DNA of 45,228 nt, from positions 1 through 45,228 of IMG/VR virus record IMGVR_UViG_3300044645_000552, one strand, 5' to 3'. Below are positions 28,263 to 37,430 of this stretch, piece after piece. The stretch is from a virus. A program made the translations under genes and the position numbers. The notes beneath the pieces were generated by a model. That model was not told the origin of the DNA. It made no database searches and saw only the letters and a list, made by a program, of their open reading frames with translations. How positions within the stretch are numbered: position 1 is the first letter of the stretch; the number at the start of each line of letters is the position of its first letter.

Positions 28263-31200
28263 TTAACAAGGACCCATTACAGTGATGATACCAGTTCCAC
28301 CAGTGATTCCAAGAGTTCCAGTGTTAGCACATATGTTTTGAGTGCTTACATAAGTTCCAGAAAGCGGTGTTCCTGTTCCACAATCCTCCCACTCAATGCT
28401 TATAGACTCAACAGGCTGAATCTGGTACGTTGTACAGTTTGTACCAAAAGCTGTTGTGGTGGTAGTCGTAGTGCTTGTACTAGTAGTTGTTGTAGTGGTT
28501 GTTTGTCCAGGGCACAGGCAAGTTCCAGAAATACCAAGATCCAGAAGATTTGCACTGTATGGCTGATAGATATTGAAGCAAACAACAGCTCCAGAAGCCC
28601 CGCCACCTGCTATATAGTTTCCATTACAATCGAAGTAGAAATATCCAGCATCATCTGTTATCTCAGCATCATGACACTCACAGGCAATTGTGGTAGTAGT
28701 TGTGGTGGTGCTTGATGTGCTACTTGTTGTTGTAGTGGTAGTGATTTCCTCACAAGCTGTTCCAACTAGGTCACATCCTGTATAAGCAGTTGTGGTTGTG
28801 GAAGTTGTGGTGGTGATACATGTACCCGCAATCAGGTTAACAATCAATGCTCTGTCAGCGTAATAAATTCTATCATTACATACACACACCTGCTGGGTTT
28901 CATCATCCAGGATGGTCACTGCAGGATGTAACACATTGTTGCAATCATAGAAGTCGTATTGCTGTGTAAATCCTGTGAAGTTGCTCACCTCATAAGTGTT
29001 ACATGTACACACAAATGCTGTTGTTGTTGTAGTGGTGGTAGTAGAACCAGGCTCACCAACAAGTGCTTCAAGTGTTGTACAACAATCGTTCAATCCAGAA
29101 TAGAAGAAGTTATTCTCAGCAATATACCAGTTAGGAATGTAGCTATGGAAACTAATCCAACTCTTGGTGTTGAAGTTGAATGAAAGGGTCCAGCTTCTGT
29201 TACAGAAATATGCCTCATCTGTCAGATAAACCACCTCACGAGTGACAATTGGAGGAACAGTGGTTGTTGTAGAAGTTGTACCAGGAATAGATGTTGTACT
29301 AGTGCTACTTGTAGAAGAAGATGTAGTGCTAGTTGAGTTTTGTGGGTACACATTATCAATATAGAACTCCTGTGTTACAGGGTCATACTTAATATCTGTT
29401 CTCTTTGGTGTATAGTCAAGCTTGGTGATGATCACTCTGTCATACTTAGAGTCGTACACACCATGCAGTCCTAATCCATCAAAGTGGTTATCCACATTTA
29501 CGTTAGGGAAATATCTCAGGATTTCAAAAGCCAAGTGGTCTGTAAAGAACCTGTTCACTCCAGATCCAAAAGCAGATAAATCAACCGCTTCGTTTCCACT
29601 AATCAAAAATATCTGTCCTCTTTTAGCATCAACCGTCACTTGTCCCTGAGGGATTTTCAGAAGCATCTTGTGCTGACATCCTACGTATCCAAGATCAGTT
29701 TCTGCAAAGTCAACAGGAGGGGAAGATCTAAATAGAAGATCATTACCCAGATATGCAGCTTGTGGGTTGCTTGTATTAATTGTAAGCAATGTGTTATACA
29801 ACAAGCTCTTGTTCTCAAATCTAGCCAACACAGCCTTGTTCTGAATACCATCAAGACTTACCAGCTTTCCAAAGTTCTGAGGAAAGTCAAAATAAGATAA
29901 TGGTTTGTAAATCAACCAGTTATTAGCTCTGTTGTCTGGATCTGTCTCTTGTGTATCAGAATAGATTGCTCTGAAAGGATAGTTTGTGTAACAGATGTTA
30001 CTCCAGTCATTAGGCAGATGCGTGAACACATTCTCCTTATTCTGCTTAGAATAAGTTACATTATAATAGTAGGTATTGTCATTAGCAATAGATACATTGC
30101 TCTCCTGAACCCAATCATCAGGAATACTATTACTTACATGCGGCCAGAAGTCCCCTTCTTCTGTATTAAACGCTTGACGTAAATCAACATTATAAGAAGA
30201 CTCACAATAGAAGTATGGAATACCATAAGCAAAAAGGTACATCTTCCCATCGTAATAAGTTCTTCCAGGAGCATCTTCAGGAGTCTGAGAATTAGGACAA
30301 TCAAGGTTGTGAGCCTTGAATGATATGAAGTTTTTCAATATAACACCAGCAGCCTCAACATTACTAAGAACAGATCTTGCTGAGAACCAATACTTTGGAT
30401 AGGCTACATTACCAATCTCATCATAGAAAATGTCACTATCATCAGGAGCACCTACACGATTGTCAAAGAAGAATGGAAGCTTGGTCTTGAATGCAAACTT
30501 GCTGATGAATGTATCTCCACCAAATATAGTTTCATATGTTGTGGCAGTTACAGGAGTGATGTCTCTTTGGAACCCTGTATCAATTGTGTTGTATGAGTAG
30601 ATCTGTCCATACTGACCTACAGAAAGGTTCTTGATAGAAGCGTAATAAGATACAACATTTATTGGAACATTCTTTCCAGGAGCATTACAATCTGCAGCAG
30701 GATTTGATCCATCCCCAAGAGCAAATCTAGAGTTGTCAACCAGTCCTGTTCCAGACAAGCTTGGCGTATCGCTTGGGAAAAGAAGGGGATCTATAGGTCC
30801 TGTGAAAGATAATGTAGATGAACTAGTTAATGCAATTGTTGTATTAGAGATATTTGCAACAGCCACAGGTGTAGTGAAAGAGTTCACTGTAACACACCCA
30901 ACAGAAGCAATTGTTACAAATGTTCCAATTCCTGTAACAATATCAGTGTAATATACTAAAGATGGAATAAACCCACCAGTTTTACATAGCTCGTATACAC
31001 CGTAGCTCTTTGTAGTAGTGATGTTTCTCTCAGAAGTCTTTAGATATACAGAAGACTCTCTTTGGAAGTTGTTGATAGGATCTTCGCCACTTCCAACACT
31101 TTGTACACCAGGAATCAGGTATTGAGCAATGTCAAGAGGTCTTTGCTTGATTCCCAAGTTGTTAGCAATAGGTGCACTGTAATCATAGCTAGCTATCGAG

Positions 31201-33932
31201 TTGAAAGAATACGCATAGTTTCTTCTAACAATAGCGTTTGCATATATGGTTAAGTAAGCCTGGTATGCAGAAAATAACACAGAAACATCTGTTGGTGTTG
31301 TGATGCTTGCAATACTAGAAGCAGAACCAAGAGCATCTAGCTGTGCCTCTTTACTTATCAGTCTGTAAAGAGCATTGTTTCTCACCTTAGTGAAGTGTGC
31401 AATACCAGCACCAAATATTACATTCTCTAGTCTAAGAACATCTCCAAGGAACGGCTGTCCGAAGGATGTCTCAGGAGAGTTGAATATCTGTCTGTATTTC
31501 AAATCATTATCGACAAAAGGATTGAGTTGAGCAGGATTACAAATACCAAATCCTACAGAATCAACCTCTTCTATTTCATATCCACTATTTGTACCATCAA
31601 TAAAATAAGGTTTGATCAGAGACCAAACAATAAATGTTCCAGGACCAGTTGTTGCAAGAACCACCTCATTCAGTGCTCTTGGAAAATTACCATCTCTATC
31701 TTTACAAGCTACATTTGTTGGATTGTTCTGACAGAAATCACACCAGTTGGTGTATGGTGCTGGGGCAGGAGATCCCCAAGGCATAATTCCATTTGTTGGA
31801 GGTATGTATAGAAAATCTCTACCAACAGTTGGTAAACGTGTGATAACCTTGTATATCTTGTATGTATTGGAGATAATGCATACCTTTTTTGCATCTCCTG
31901 TTCTAACTCTCGGTTCTATGAGAGAACAAACAGAAACAGAATCTCCAACATTTAGAACATCTGTTGTCTCTATCTCATTTATGTAGCAATCAATATATTC
32001 TACAACTATACCGTTCTCATATGCAGTGATGGTGTAGTTTCTACAAATACCATTTATAGAATCAGCAACATCAGTATTTGCTGTATATGCGTTACTTTTA
32101 TCAAGAAGGAAAGGATCTGGTCTTAGGTCGTTATAAGGGTAGTTGGGGAAATAATAGTCAGTCTCTTCTCTAGTGTATTTACCGACATTTCTAAGAATAC
32201 CCTTGGCTACAATAGACTTATCAGGTCCTCTATCAGAACGAACAATCTTAAATCCAGCAATGCTATCTTTCTGCTCTTGTGTAAGATTGGAATTAGCAAT
32301 CAATGTTGCAACATAGGCTGTGTCAATTCTTACACCAATTGGGAACACAGCATCCTTCTGCATCACCATAGATCCAGGTGATGAGTAGAGGGCAGACTCA
32401 AATATAGGACTTACAAGTACATCTGGGAACTTGTGGTGTCTGATAGGTTTATCAGCCAAGTCTCCCCAAAGATCTTCGTTACATGGATATTTTTCTACAG
32501 ACTCCCAATACGCAAACTCACCATACTGGTAAGGTCCTTTGTAATTAGCGGCAGGAGAATATCCTGGAGAGAATCCTGTAAGAGTGGCTGTGTTATAAAT
32601 TTTCCAATACGGACTATATCCTATTGTACCTATTGTATAATCAGGGTCACCAATGAAGTCAGCATTTGTGTTAGGAACAGGAGATGCGTCAAGTGTGGTA
32701 GCTGTTCTTCCAGGAATATGAAAACCATCTGTCTGCTTACCATTCTTCAGGAGAAACACTATCTCAAATGCATACACCTCATCACGCAGGTACCCACGCA
32801 GGTTTGTGGCATTCAGCCCATCAGCGTAGGTTTCCGTGTTAGGAATTCTCCAAGTTTCCCACTGAAGCTGAATCTGATTAGCAATCTGCTGATAGTTAAC
32901 TCGGTCAATGGATGTGAGATTATCCCAAACAAGAATATCACGAACTGCTGTAATGTCCTGAGCAATCTCGTAATAAGGATACTTGTTGAAAATATCATCA
33001 ATCAATAGACGAATGTCTGACTTATTCTGACCAGTGTATGTGACTATTTGTTCATTATCACTAATGAAATACGTACCAATCAGCTCTACAGATGTAATGC
33101 CGTTGATGGTCTTAATCACTGCCAAGTTAAAATACTGAAAGAGCCCAGTGATATCTAAATTACTAACCCTCACTCTAATAGACTTACCCACCTGATAATT
33201 AAAATTAGGTGTGGTAATGCTTATATCAGCAATAGGTGTAGGATTTGTAACAGAGAAATACGAGGTGTATCCCTGACTTACAGAGTCAGAATACTGAATA
33301 GCAAACTGGTATGTACCAGCTTGCAAGTCTCCACCAGTGGTAACATCAACTACATCCAATTGAGGAATGTTGAAATCAGGTTGAACATTCAACTGATTAC
33401 AATCAATCTCATTGGTGAAAGTAGGGTCGCAAAGGTTTGCTCCAGATTGGAGCTTGTAGGGGATATTCTCCAGATCTAGATAGCGTCTGGGATTGTAACC
33501 ATCTGTCCAATACACCTCAGTGGTGCAATTAGTAAGTTTGTGGACAGCCTTGTGAATTGGATACTTGATATTGAAATTCAAGCACTTAGCATTGATGTAA
33601 GTGCGATAGACACAATCATTATTATCCATATACCCAATCTCACTATCTCCTGTTTCAGGATTAGCAAGAAAGAATACATGTTTACTCTTCTCATTAATAA
33701 AGTGTTCACCAATCAGTTGGTAACCCTCAGGAAAATTAAGGCAAAGCTCATTCCCTGGCTCATTCTGGTAGTTAACAGAATTTGAGTCAAAGTTCTCTAC
33801 AGCAGCATTCAATGCATACGTGAGCTTACCCTTAGGAATCTGATTAACAGACTGGTCTAAGTTTAAGCCAGTGGTTGCGTTGTTATACTCCGCCCTAATG
33901 TTACCCTGGTTAGTTGTTTCTTCTCCAGCCAT
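28263..33932 (-). CDS. Tail muzzle/nozzle (P22 gp10 / T7 gp12-like) protein with Thr-linked C-terminal modules
   Basis: A 1,889-aa protein. The N terminus (GLNLDQSVNQIPKGKLTYAL ... VFFLANPETGDSEIG) and overall beta-rich make-up match the crAss-like tail stabilisation or muzzle protein, which closes the tail below the ring proteins. A late segment, WISFHSYIPNWY preceded by CNRSWTLSF, is typical of that family. What is unusual is the C-terminal 350 residues. A Ser/Thr-rich insertion at about 1533-1560 interrupts the core. Poly-Thr linkers follow at about 1629-1638, 1706-1715, 1729-1749 and 1810-1828. Between them are small Cys-bearing beta modules beginning CTC-x-YEV, CHDAEI and CTTYQI and ending G-x-C. 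These look like surface-exposed add-on adhesion domains. The start overlaps the Cys-rich ring gene by 23 bases. Confidence 0.82.
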   Translation of the reverse strand: MAGEETTNQGNIRAEYNNATTGLNLDQSVNQIPKGKLTYALNAAVENFDSNSVNYQNEPGNELCLNFPEGYQLIGEHFINEKSKHVFFLANPETGDSEIGYMDNNDCVYRTYINAKCLNFNIKYPIHKAVHKLTNCTTEVYWTDGYNPRRYLDLENIPYKLQSGANLCDPTFTNEIDCNQLNVQPDFNIPQLDVVDVTTGGDLQAGTYQFAIQYSDSVSQGYTSYFSVTNPTPIADISITTPNFNYQVGKSIRVRVSNLDITGLFQYFNLAVIKTINGITSVELIGTYFISDNEQIVTYTGQNKSDIRLLIDDIFNKYPYYEIAQDITAVRDILVWDNLTSIDRVNYQQIANQIQLQWETWRIPNTETYADGLNATNLRGYLRDEVYAFEIVFLLKNGKQTDGFHIPGRTATTLDASPVPNTNADFIGDPDYTIGTIGYSPYWKIYNTATLTGFSPGYSPAANYKGPYQYGEFAYWESVEKYPCNEDLWGDLADKPIRHHKFPDVLVSPIFESALYSSPGSMVMQKDAVFPIGVRIDTAYVATLIANSNLTQEQKDSIAGFKIVRSDRGPDKSIVAKGILRNVGKYTREETDYYFPNYPYNDLRPDPFLLDKSNAYTANTDVADSINGICRNYTITAYENGIVVEYIDCYINEIETTDVLNVGDSVSVCSLIEPRVRTGDAKKVCIISNTYKIYKVITRLPTVGRDFLYIPPTNGIMPWGSPAPAPYTNWCDFCQNNPTNVACKDRDGNFPRALNEVVLATTGPGTFIVWSLIKPYFIDGTNSGYEIEEVDSVGFGICNPAQLNPFVDNDLKYRQIFNSPETSFGQPFLGDVLRLENVIFGAGIAHFTKVRNNALYRLISKEAQLDALGSASSIASITTPTDVSVLFSAYQAYLTIYANAIVRRNYAYSFNSIASYDYSAPIANNLGIKQRPLDIAQYLIPGVQSVGSGEDPINNFQRESSVYLKTSERNITTTKSYGVYELCKTGGFIPSLVYYTDIVTGIGTFVTIASVGCVTVNSFTTPVAVANISNTTIALTSSSTLSFTGPIDPLLFPSDTPSLSGTGLVDNSRFALGDGSNPAADCNAPGKNVPINVVSYYASIKNLSVGQYGQIYSYNTIDTGFQRDITPVTATTYETIFGGDTFISKFAFKTKLPFFFDNRVGAPDDSDIFYDEIGNVAYPKYWFSARSVLSNVEAAGVILKNFISFKAHNLDCPNSQTPEDAPGRTYYDGKMYLFAYGIPYFYCESSYNVDLRQAFNTEEGDFWPHVSNSIPDDWVQESNVSIANDNTYYYNVTYSKQNKENVFTHLPNDWSNICYTNYPFRAIYSDTQETDPDNRANNWLIYKPLSYFDFPQNFGKLVSLDGIQNKAVLARFENKSLLYNTLLTINTSNPQAAYLGNDLLFRSSPPVDFAETDLGYVGCQHKMLLKIPQGQVTVDAKRGQIFLISGNEAVDLSAFGSGVNRFFTDHLAFEILRYFPNVNVDNHFDGLGLHGVYDSKYDRVIITKLDYTPKRTDIKYDPVTQEFYIDNVYPQNSTSTTSSSTSSTSTTSIPGTTSTTTTVPPIVTREVVYLTDEAYFCNRSWTLSFNFNTKSWISFHSYIPNWYIAENNFFYSGLNDCCTTLEALVGEPGSTTTTTTTTAFVCTCNTYEVSNFTGFTQQYDFYDCNNVLHPAVTILDDETQQVCVCNDRIYYADRALIVNLIAGTCITTTTSTTTTAYTGCDLVGTACEEITTTTTTSSTSSTTTTTTTIACECHDAEITDDAGYFYFDCNGNYIAGGGASGAVVCFNIYQPYSANLLDLGISGTCLCPGQTTTTTTTSTSTTTTTTTAFGTNCTTYQIQPVESISIEWEDCGTGTPLSGTYVSTQNICANTGTLGITGGTGIITVMGPC
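28449..29337 (-). repeat. Cluster of poly-Thr/Ser codon repeats in the muzzle gene
   Basis: Five degenerate ACN-codon tracts lie in one reading frame, at about 29260-29337, 29018-29044, 28789-28815, 28686-28745 and 28449-28506. On the plus strand they appear as runs of GTGGTAGTAGTTG-type triplets. They alternate with Cys-containing modules of about 14 to 65 residues. Similar tracts occur in three other genes of the window (37935-37955, 38200-38220, 40575-40628). Confidence 0.8.
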
Positions 33933-34866
33933 ATCTGCTTACTCTGTTTGGAAGTTCGTACATGTTGAATCTATTCAGATCCTGTACAATTCTTCTTTGT
34001 TTAGCGTATACATCTTGCTTCTTGATCTCGATATCAGCCATGATGAATGCCTCATCAGACAATTGCTTGTAGTAAGCAAGCTTAGTCTGAAGTTGGTTAA
34101 ATGTCTCATCATTGGTCTGATTGGTGAGGGTCTCAAATACCTTGTATTTGATGAAAGCCTCAATGTACTCTCTGATACGGTAGTTATCAGGGATCAGCTG
34201 GTTTCCTCCACCATCATATTCTGTGGCATAGAAAACCAGATGCACAACTCCATTTCTGAAGTTGGTTACAAACTTATTATCTCTAATATCAAAACTGTCA
34301 GCAGCAGAACTGTTGAAATTAGCACAGTCAAGTGCACAGTCTGCTCTAACAGAAATGTTTCCAGGTTTCAGCAAATATTTCTTTTCGTAAGCAATATTCA
34401 GCTGATTATTAGTTTTATATACAGCCTGAGTTATCTCAAGAGGACAGGTGCAGTTACAGGATGGTTGTGTACATACAGAACATGCAACACAGGCTGCTTG
34501 ATTACATGCACCACAAACATCACCACCAACAGTGACAGGGCTCACTTGAATGGTGGTTTGACCAACAGCTTGGGAGTAGAAAGAGTTAGCTGACTGATAG
34601 GGATATCCACTTACATATGTGCACATCCAAGCTTCTCTGACAGCAAAGAAGTTATCAGGAAGTCTAGCTTCAAAGTCCTCGATATATAGAGTTTCTTCAG
34701 AAATAACATAAGTAGCCCTACCCAACTTTCTGAGACATTTGTCCAGATAGGTGGGAAACATCAGATCATCCACAGCTCCTGTATCGAAATAGCTTTTCAG
34801 TTCCTCCTTTACGGTGGAATAAACTATCTCAGGAGATGTGAAATTATATTTGTAATAGTAGGACAT
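33910..34866 (-). CDS. Head-tail ring/adaptor protein with eight-cysteine insertion
   Basis: This 318-aa protein precedes the muzzle gene, a position held by ring or tail-tubular proteins in crAss-like phages. The helical N terminus (PEIVYSTVKEELKSYFDTG) and helical C terminus (YREYIEAFIKYKVFETLTNQ-like, then KLAYYKQLSDEAFIMADIE) match the gp4-like adaptor plan with a beta insert between. That insert contains eight cysteines at residues 118, 121, 126, 129, 132, 137, 139 and 141 (CxxC-x4-CxxCxxC-x4-CxCxC). They could bind metal or form disulphides in the virion. It starts 5 bases after the IHF-like gene and overlaps the muzzle start by 23 bases. The ring role is inferred; the Cys pattern is seen. 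Confidence 0.68.
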   Translation of the reverse strand: MSYYYKYNFTSPEIVYSTVKEELKSYFDTGAVDDLMFPTYLDKCLRKLGRATYVISEETLYIEDFEARLPDNFFAVREAWMCTYVSGYPYQSANSFYSQAVGQTTIQVSPVTVGGDVCGACNQAACVACSVCTQPSCNCTCPLEITQAVYKTNNQLNIAYEKKYLLKPGNISVRADCALDCANFNSSAADSFDIRDNKFVTNFRNGVVHLVFYATEYDGGGNQLIPDNYRIREYIEAFIKYKVFETLTNQTNDETFNQLQTKLAYYKQLSDEAFIMADIEIKKQDVYAKQRRIVQDLNRFNMYELPNRVSRYGWRRNN

Positions 34867-34871
34867 TTAGC

Positions 34872-35348
34872 TTATTTTTTCCATTCGTAATATAGATGCT
34901 GATATTTTTCGTTGGTTTTTAAATAGTGGGATAGTAGTCTAGATGTCACTCTAGAGGGCTTGAAATACCAAAGCTCCAGATGTTTCAGTCTAGCTGTTTC
35001 TTTAAACCACATCCACCCAAAGAAATAACCCTCTGTGTGGTAGTTAAAGTTGTAAATTACCTTACCCTTCTCTTTAGTTTTTTTCCAGTCTATTGGGAGG
35101 TTTATGAACTCTTTCCCATCAACACCCTTAATCTTCCTTCTCTTTTTCTTGTTTATGGCAAACTCTCCAAATCCAAAAGGAAGCTTTGCTCTTTCTCCTG
35201 TTTCTAGGATGTACTCTTTATAAGCATCTGTGAAAGAGTAAATGATGTTTCTCCACTCATCAAAGCTTAGCTTTATTGAGGGGTGTTTCTTACAGAACTG
35301 ATTGTAGTTTTCTTTACTTGCACTTCTCCAGTCAATCTTGACTCTCAT
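34872..35348 (-). CDS. IHF/HU-like protein, 158 aa
   Basis: The layout fits an HU/IHF fold with an insertion. A helical N-terminal half (LSFDEWRNIIYSFTDAYKEY) is followed by LPFGFGEFAINKKKRR (GFGEF at 59-63, the hallmark HU turn and arm base). Then come a G-K-E-F-I-N-L-P segment like the HU P-x-T-G-E-x-I-x-I-P, an inserted aromatic stretch (residues about 95-125), and WYFKPSRV (129-133) matching the F-K-P-x-K of HU. IHF-like subunits were predicted in crAss-like virion gene blocks, which fits this position between two ring-type genes. It may bend DNA or sit structurally in the neck. The assignment rests on motif order and not on a search. Confidence 0.55.
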   Translation of the reverse strand: MRVKIDWRSASKENYNQFCKKHPSIKLSFDEWRNIIYSFTDAYKEYILETGERAKLPFGFGEFAINKKKRRKIKGVDGKEFINLPIDWKKTKEKGKVIYNFNYHTEGYFFGWMWFKETARLKHLELWYFKPSRVTSRLLSHYLKTNEKYQHLYYEWKK

Positions 35349-36076
35349 TAACGAGTATTTGGAGCGTTAGGTGCTTGACCATCTATTCCATCATCTGTCA
35401 TATCTGTATCAAGCCTGAAATATGTTTGCAGAAGTTTTTGAGATGTAAGTTCGAGCACTTGTTTCTCTAGATATCCAGGAAGGGCAAACTCTTTGTCCAA
35501 AGGGTTTTTGCACCAATCATCATCACTAGGCTGGCAATCTCCACACCCAACAGCAGGATACATTACCTCATTAGGTACATCATCTTCAAACAACGCAGCA
35601 ATTCTAATAGCTTTTAGAAGAGGGTTGCTTACATACAAGTAATCATTAATTATCCAATAATAGGACTCATTTTTAATAATAGGAAGCTTGAGCAAATTGA
35701 TGTAACGGTTGATAGTAATTTCCTTCAACTTCTTACCCATCCCACCCATAGCATTGATAGACCAAACACCCTGAATCAAATATTGGTAGTTGCCCTCAGA
35801 AATGCGAGGGAGCTTAAATTTACTTCTTGCTACAGAGCAAGGATCTACATATCCACAGCATTCAGAGATTGGCACCTCTATCATCTCTAAACAAGGGATA
35901 GTGGTGAACAGGGTTGATGTAGCCCACAGCTTTCTAAGGTTGGTTTCCCTTTTGATTAAAAGGAGACTGTTATTTCTAATCTCAGATGCAATAGCTCTAT
36001 CTGTCACTAAGCTATCTGTAGACAGAAGCTTGTGCATAGAGCGTACATCAGAAACCAATTTCCTTAAAGTTGCCAT
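35348..36076 (-). CDS. Ring/connector-like structural protein, 242 aa
   Basis: The gene is joined by TAATG overlaps to both the phosphoesterase gene and the IHF-like gene. The N-terminal half is helical and basic (TLRKLVSDVRSMHKLL ... RAIASEIRNNSLLLIKRETN). The middle has IEVPISECCGYVDPC and a beta region (YYWIINDYLYVSNPLLKAIRIAALFED), and the C-terminal half has CGDCQPSDDDWC and a helix (LEKQVLELTSQKLLQTYFR). A beta core followed by a closing helix is the plan of crAss-like head-tail ring proteins, and the 243-aa protein at 41757-42488 follows a similar plan. The family is inferred from context. Confidence 0.6.
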   Translation of the reverse strand: MATLRKLVSDVRSMHKLLSTDSLVTDRAIASEIRNNSLLLIKRETNLRKLWATSTLFTTIPCLEMIEVPISECCGYVDPCSVARSKFKLPRISEGNYQYLIQGVWSINAMGGMGKKLKEITINRYINLLKLPIIKNESYYWIINDYLYVSNPLLKAIRIAALFEDDVPNEVMYPAVGCGDCQPSDDDWCKNPLDKEFALPGYLEKQVLELTSQKLLQTYFRLDTDMTDDGIDGQAPNAPNTR

Positions 36077-37326
36077 TATAAATACTGTTTGAATATATTA
36101 GTCATACCATCCTCATAATCAATCAGGAACACTGTTAACTCAGCCTTGGTCACTGTATATCCATTCTTGTCATCCCAAGAGCTCTTTGCTTTAGAAAGAG
36201 CAGGGAGTTGATAGAACTTAATACCATTGAAATCCAAGCTCATCTCATGATGCTTGTCTCCTGTAAAGATGTAGAAATGTTCATATTCTGACCAACTGTG
36301 CTTGTATTCCATTGGGAATAAGTGAGCCAGTTTTGCAGGCTTTAGAGCATCACCATGATTGAACATCATCAATGTTCCACCAAATTCTGCATACTTTCTA
36401 TATCTTGGAGATATCTCAAAGAGCACTCTGAAATTGTTTCTGAAATAAGTTTGCAACCAGCTAGCCAAGTGCCAACCCACAAACTCATCATGATTACCAG
36501 AAACAAATATTACCTCTAACGCTGTAACCTTCTCTAAGAGAAGATTGATTGCTTTCACCTCATGTTCACATATTTTGCGAAAGCTTTCGTGGTAGGAGAG
36601 AATGTTCTGTTGAGGTGTTCCTCTTGTAGTTGTTCCAGTGAACTCACTGTTAAATTCGTCCGATCCTATAACATACGTTGCATAAGTAATGTTATTGGAC
36701 AAAGTTGCTTGGTTAAGAATTATTTCTAACTTCTGCAAAAATGTGTTAAATCTCTCTTCTATATTGTTGTCTCCATAAATATCGAGCTTGTTGAAATGAG
36801 CATCTTGTTTATTGATTACAAGACATCCTTCTCTTTTCAGCTCATTGTACGGAGGTTCTTTAACTGTTGGAGCACTAGGTTCATAGCTCTCTAGAAATGA
36901 GATGAAACTATCTTGGAAAACCTGCTCATTCTTTTTTCTTCCCAACCAAGCTTTCACTTGGTAGTGAGGAGTCTCAGCGTTTCCCCAGTAGTTCTGGACG
37001 TATTTAGTTATTTCCCATTTGGTTGTGTCAATCTTGCACTTCTCAATCAACTCATCTAAACTCTTGATTTCTTCTTTAGAGTTGAATACCACCTCACCAG
37101 TTCCTTTAGATACATCCTCAACAAATCTTACCAATGTATCTTCTAGCTCACTTATATAATTCCCTGATTCAGCTTCTGATGTTTTCCCCTCACCATTCCT
37201 TAATTCCTCTAGCAAATTTGCTACCTCCATTTCTGTAATTCCAAGTCTTTCAGCGTAAAATTTCCTACTTCTCTTCATTCGCAGGAGCTGTTCTAACTGC
37301 TGCAAAAGGTGTTGATTTCCAGACAT
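36076..37326 (-). CDS. Calcineurin-like metallophosphoesterase with N-terminal HTH
   Basis: A 416-aa protein. Residues about 8-45 form a helix-turn-helix-like segment (SRKFYAERLGITEMEVANLL). From about 170 the metallophosphoesterase motifs appear in order: D175-A-H177, GSDEFN, GN278-H279-DE, N-H-G-D, and GD357-K-H359-H360. The spacing is like the Mre11/SbcD and YfcE families, so a phosphodiesterase or nuclease acting on nucleic acid is likely. It is the first gene after a strong terminator and a good promoter, so it heads a transcript whose other members are structural. It may process phage DNA during packaging or damage host DNA. The catalytic class is well supported; the substrate is not. 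Confidence 0.88.
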   Translation of the reverse strand: MSGNQHLLQQLEQLLRMKRSRKFYAERLGITEMEVANLLEELRNGEGKTSEAESGNYISELEDTLVRFVEDVSKGTGEVVFNSKEEIKSLDELIEKCKIDTTKWEITKYVQNYWGNAETPHYQVKAWLGRKKNEQVFQDSFISFLESYEPSAPTVKEPPYNELKREGCLVINKQDAHFNKLDIYGDNNIEERFNTFLQKLEIILNQATLSNNITYATYVIGSDEFNSEFTGTTTRGTPQQNILSYHESFRKICEHEVKAINLLLEKVTALEVIFVSGNHDEFVGWHLASWLQTYFRNNFRVLFEISPRYRKYAEFGGTLMMFNHGDALKPAKLAHLFPMEYKHSWSEYEHFYIFTGDKHHEMSLDFNGIKFYQLPALSKAKSSWDDKNGYTVTKAELTVFLIDYEDGMTNIFKQYL

Positions 37327-37354
37327 GCAAAGTGGATTTTAGTTAAAATTAGAG

Positions 37355-37387
37355 TAAAGGTACGAAATAAATTTTATATTTTCCAAA
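37355..37387 (-). promoter_or_regulatory. Bacteroidota-type promoter for the phosphoesterase/tail operon
   Basis: On the minus strand TTTG (37387-37384), 21 bases, then TACCTTTA (37362-37355). This agrees with the TTTG-N19-21-TAnnTTTG consensus except for the last base. It lies directly downstream of an intrinsic terminator and about 30 bases before the ATG at 37326, giving a leader of about 24 bases. Confidence 0.62.
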
Positions 37388-37430
37388 TTATTTTAACCAA
37401 GCCCGTTATCAGTTCTAACAAACTTAGTTA

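Noticed and set aside
28449-29337. CRISPR array or diversity-generating repeat in the triplet-repeat region
   Set aside because: The repeats are degenerate Thr/Ser codon tracts in one reading frame without regular spacers, and no template repeat or reverse transcriptase is visible.
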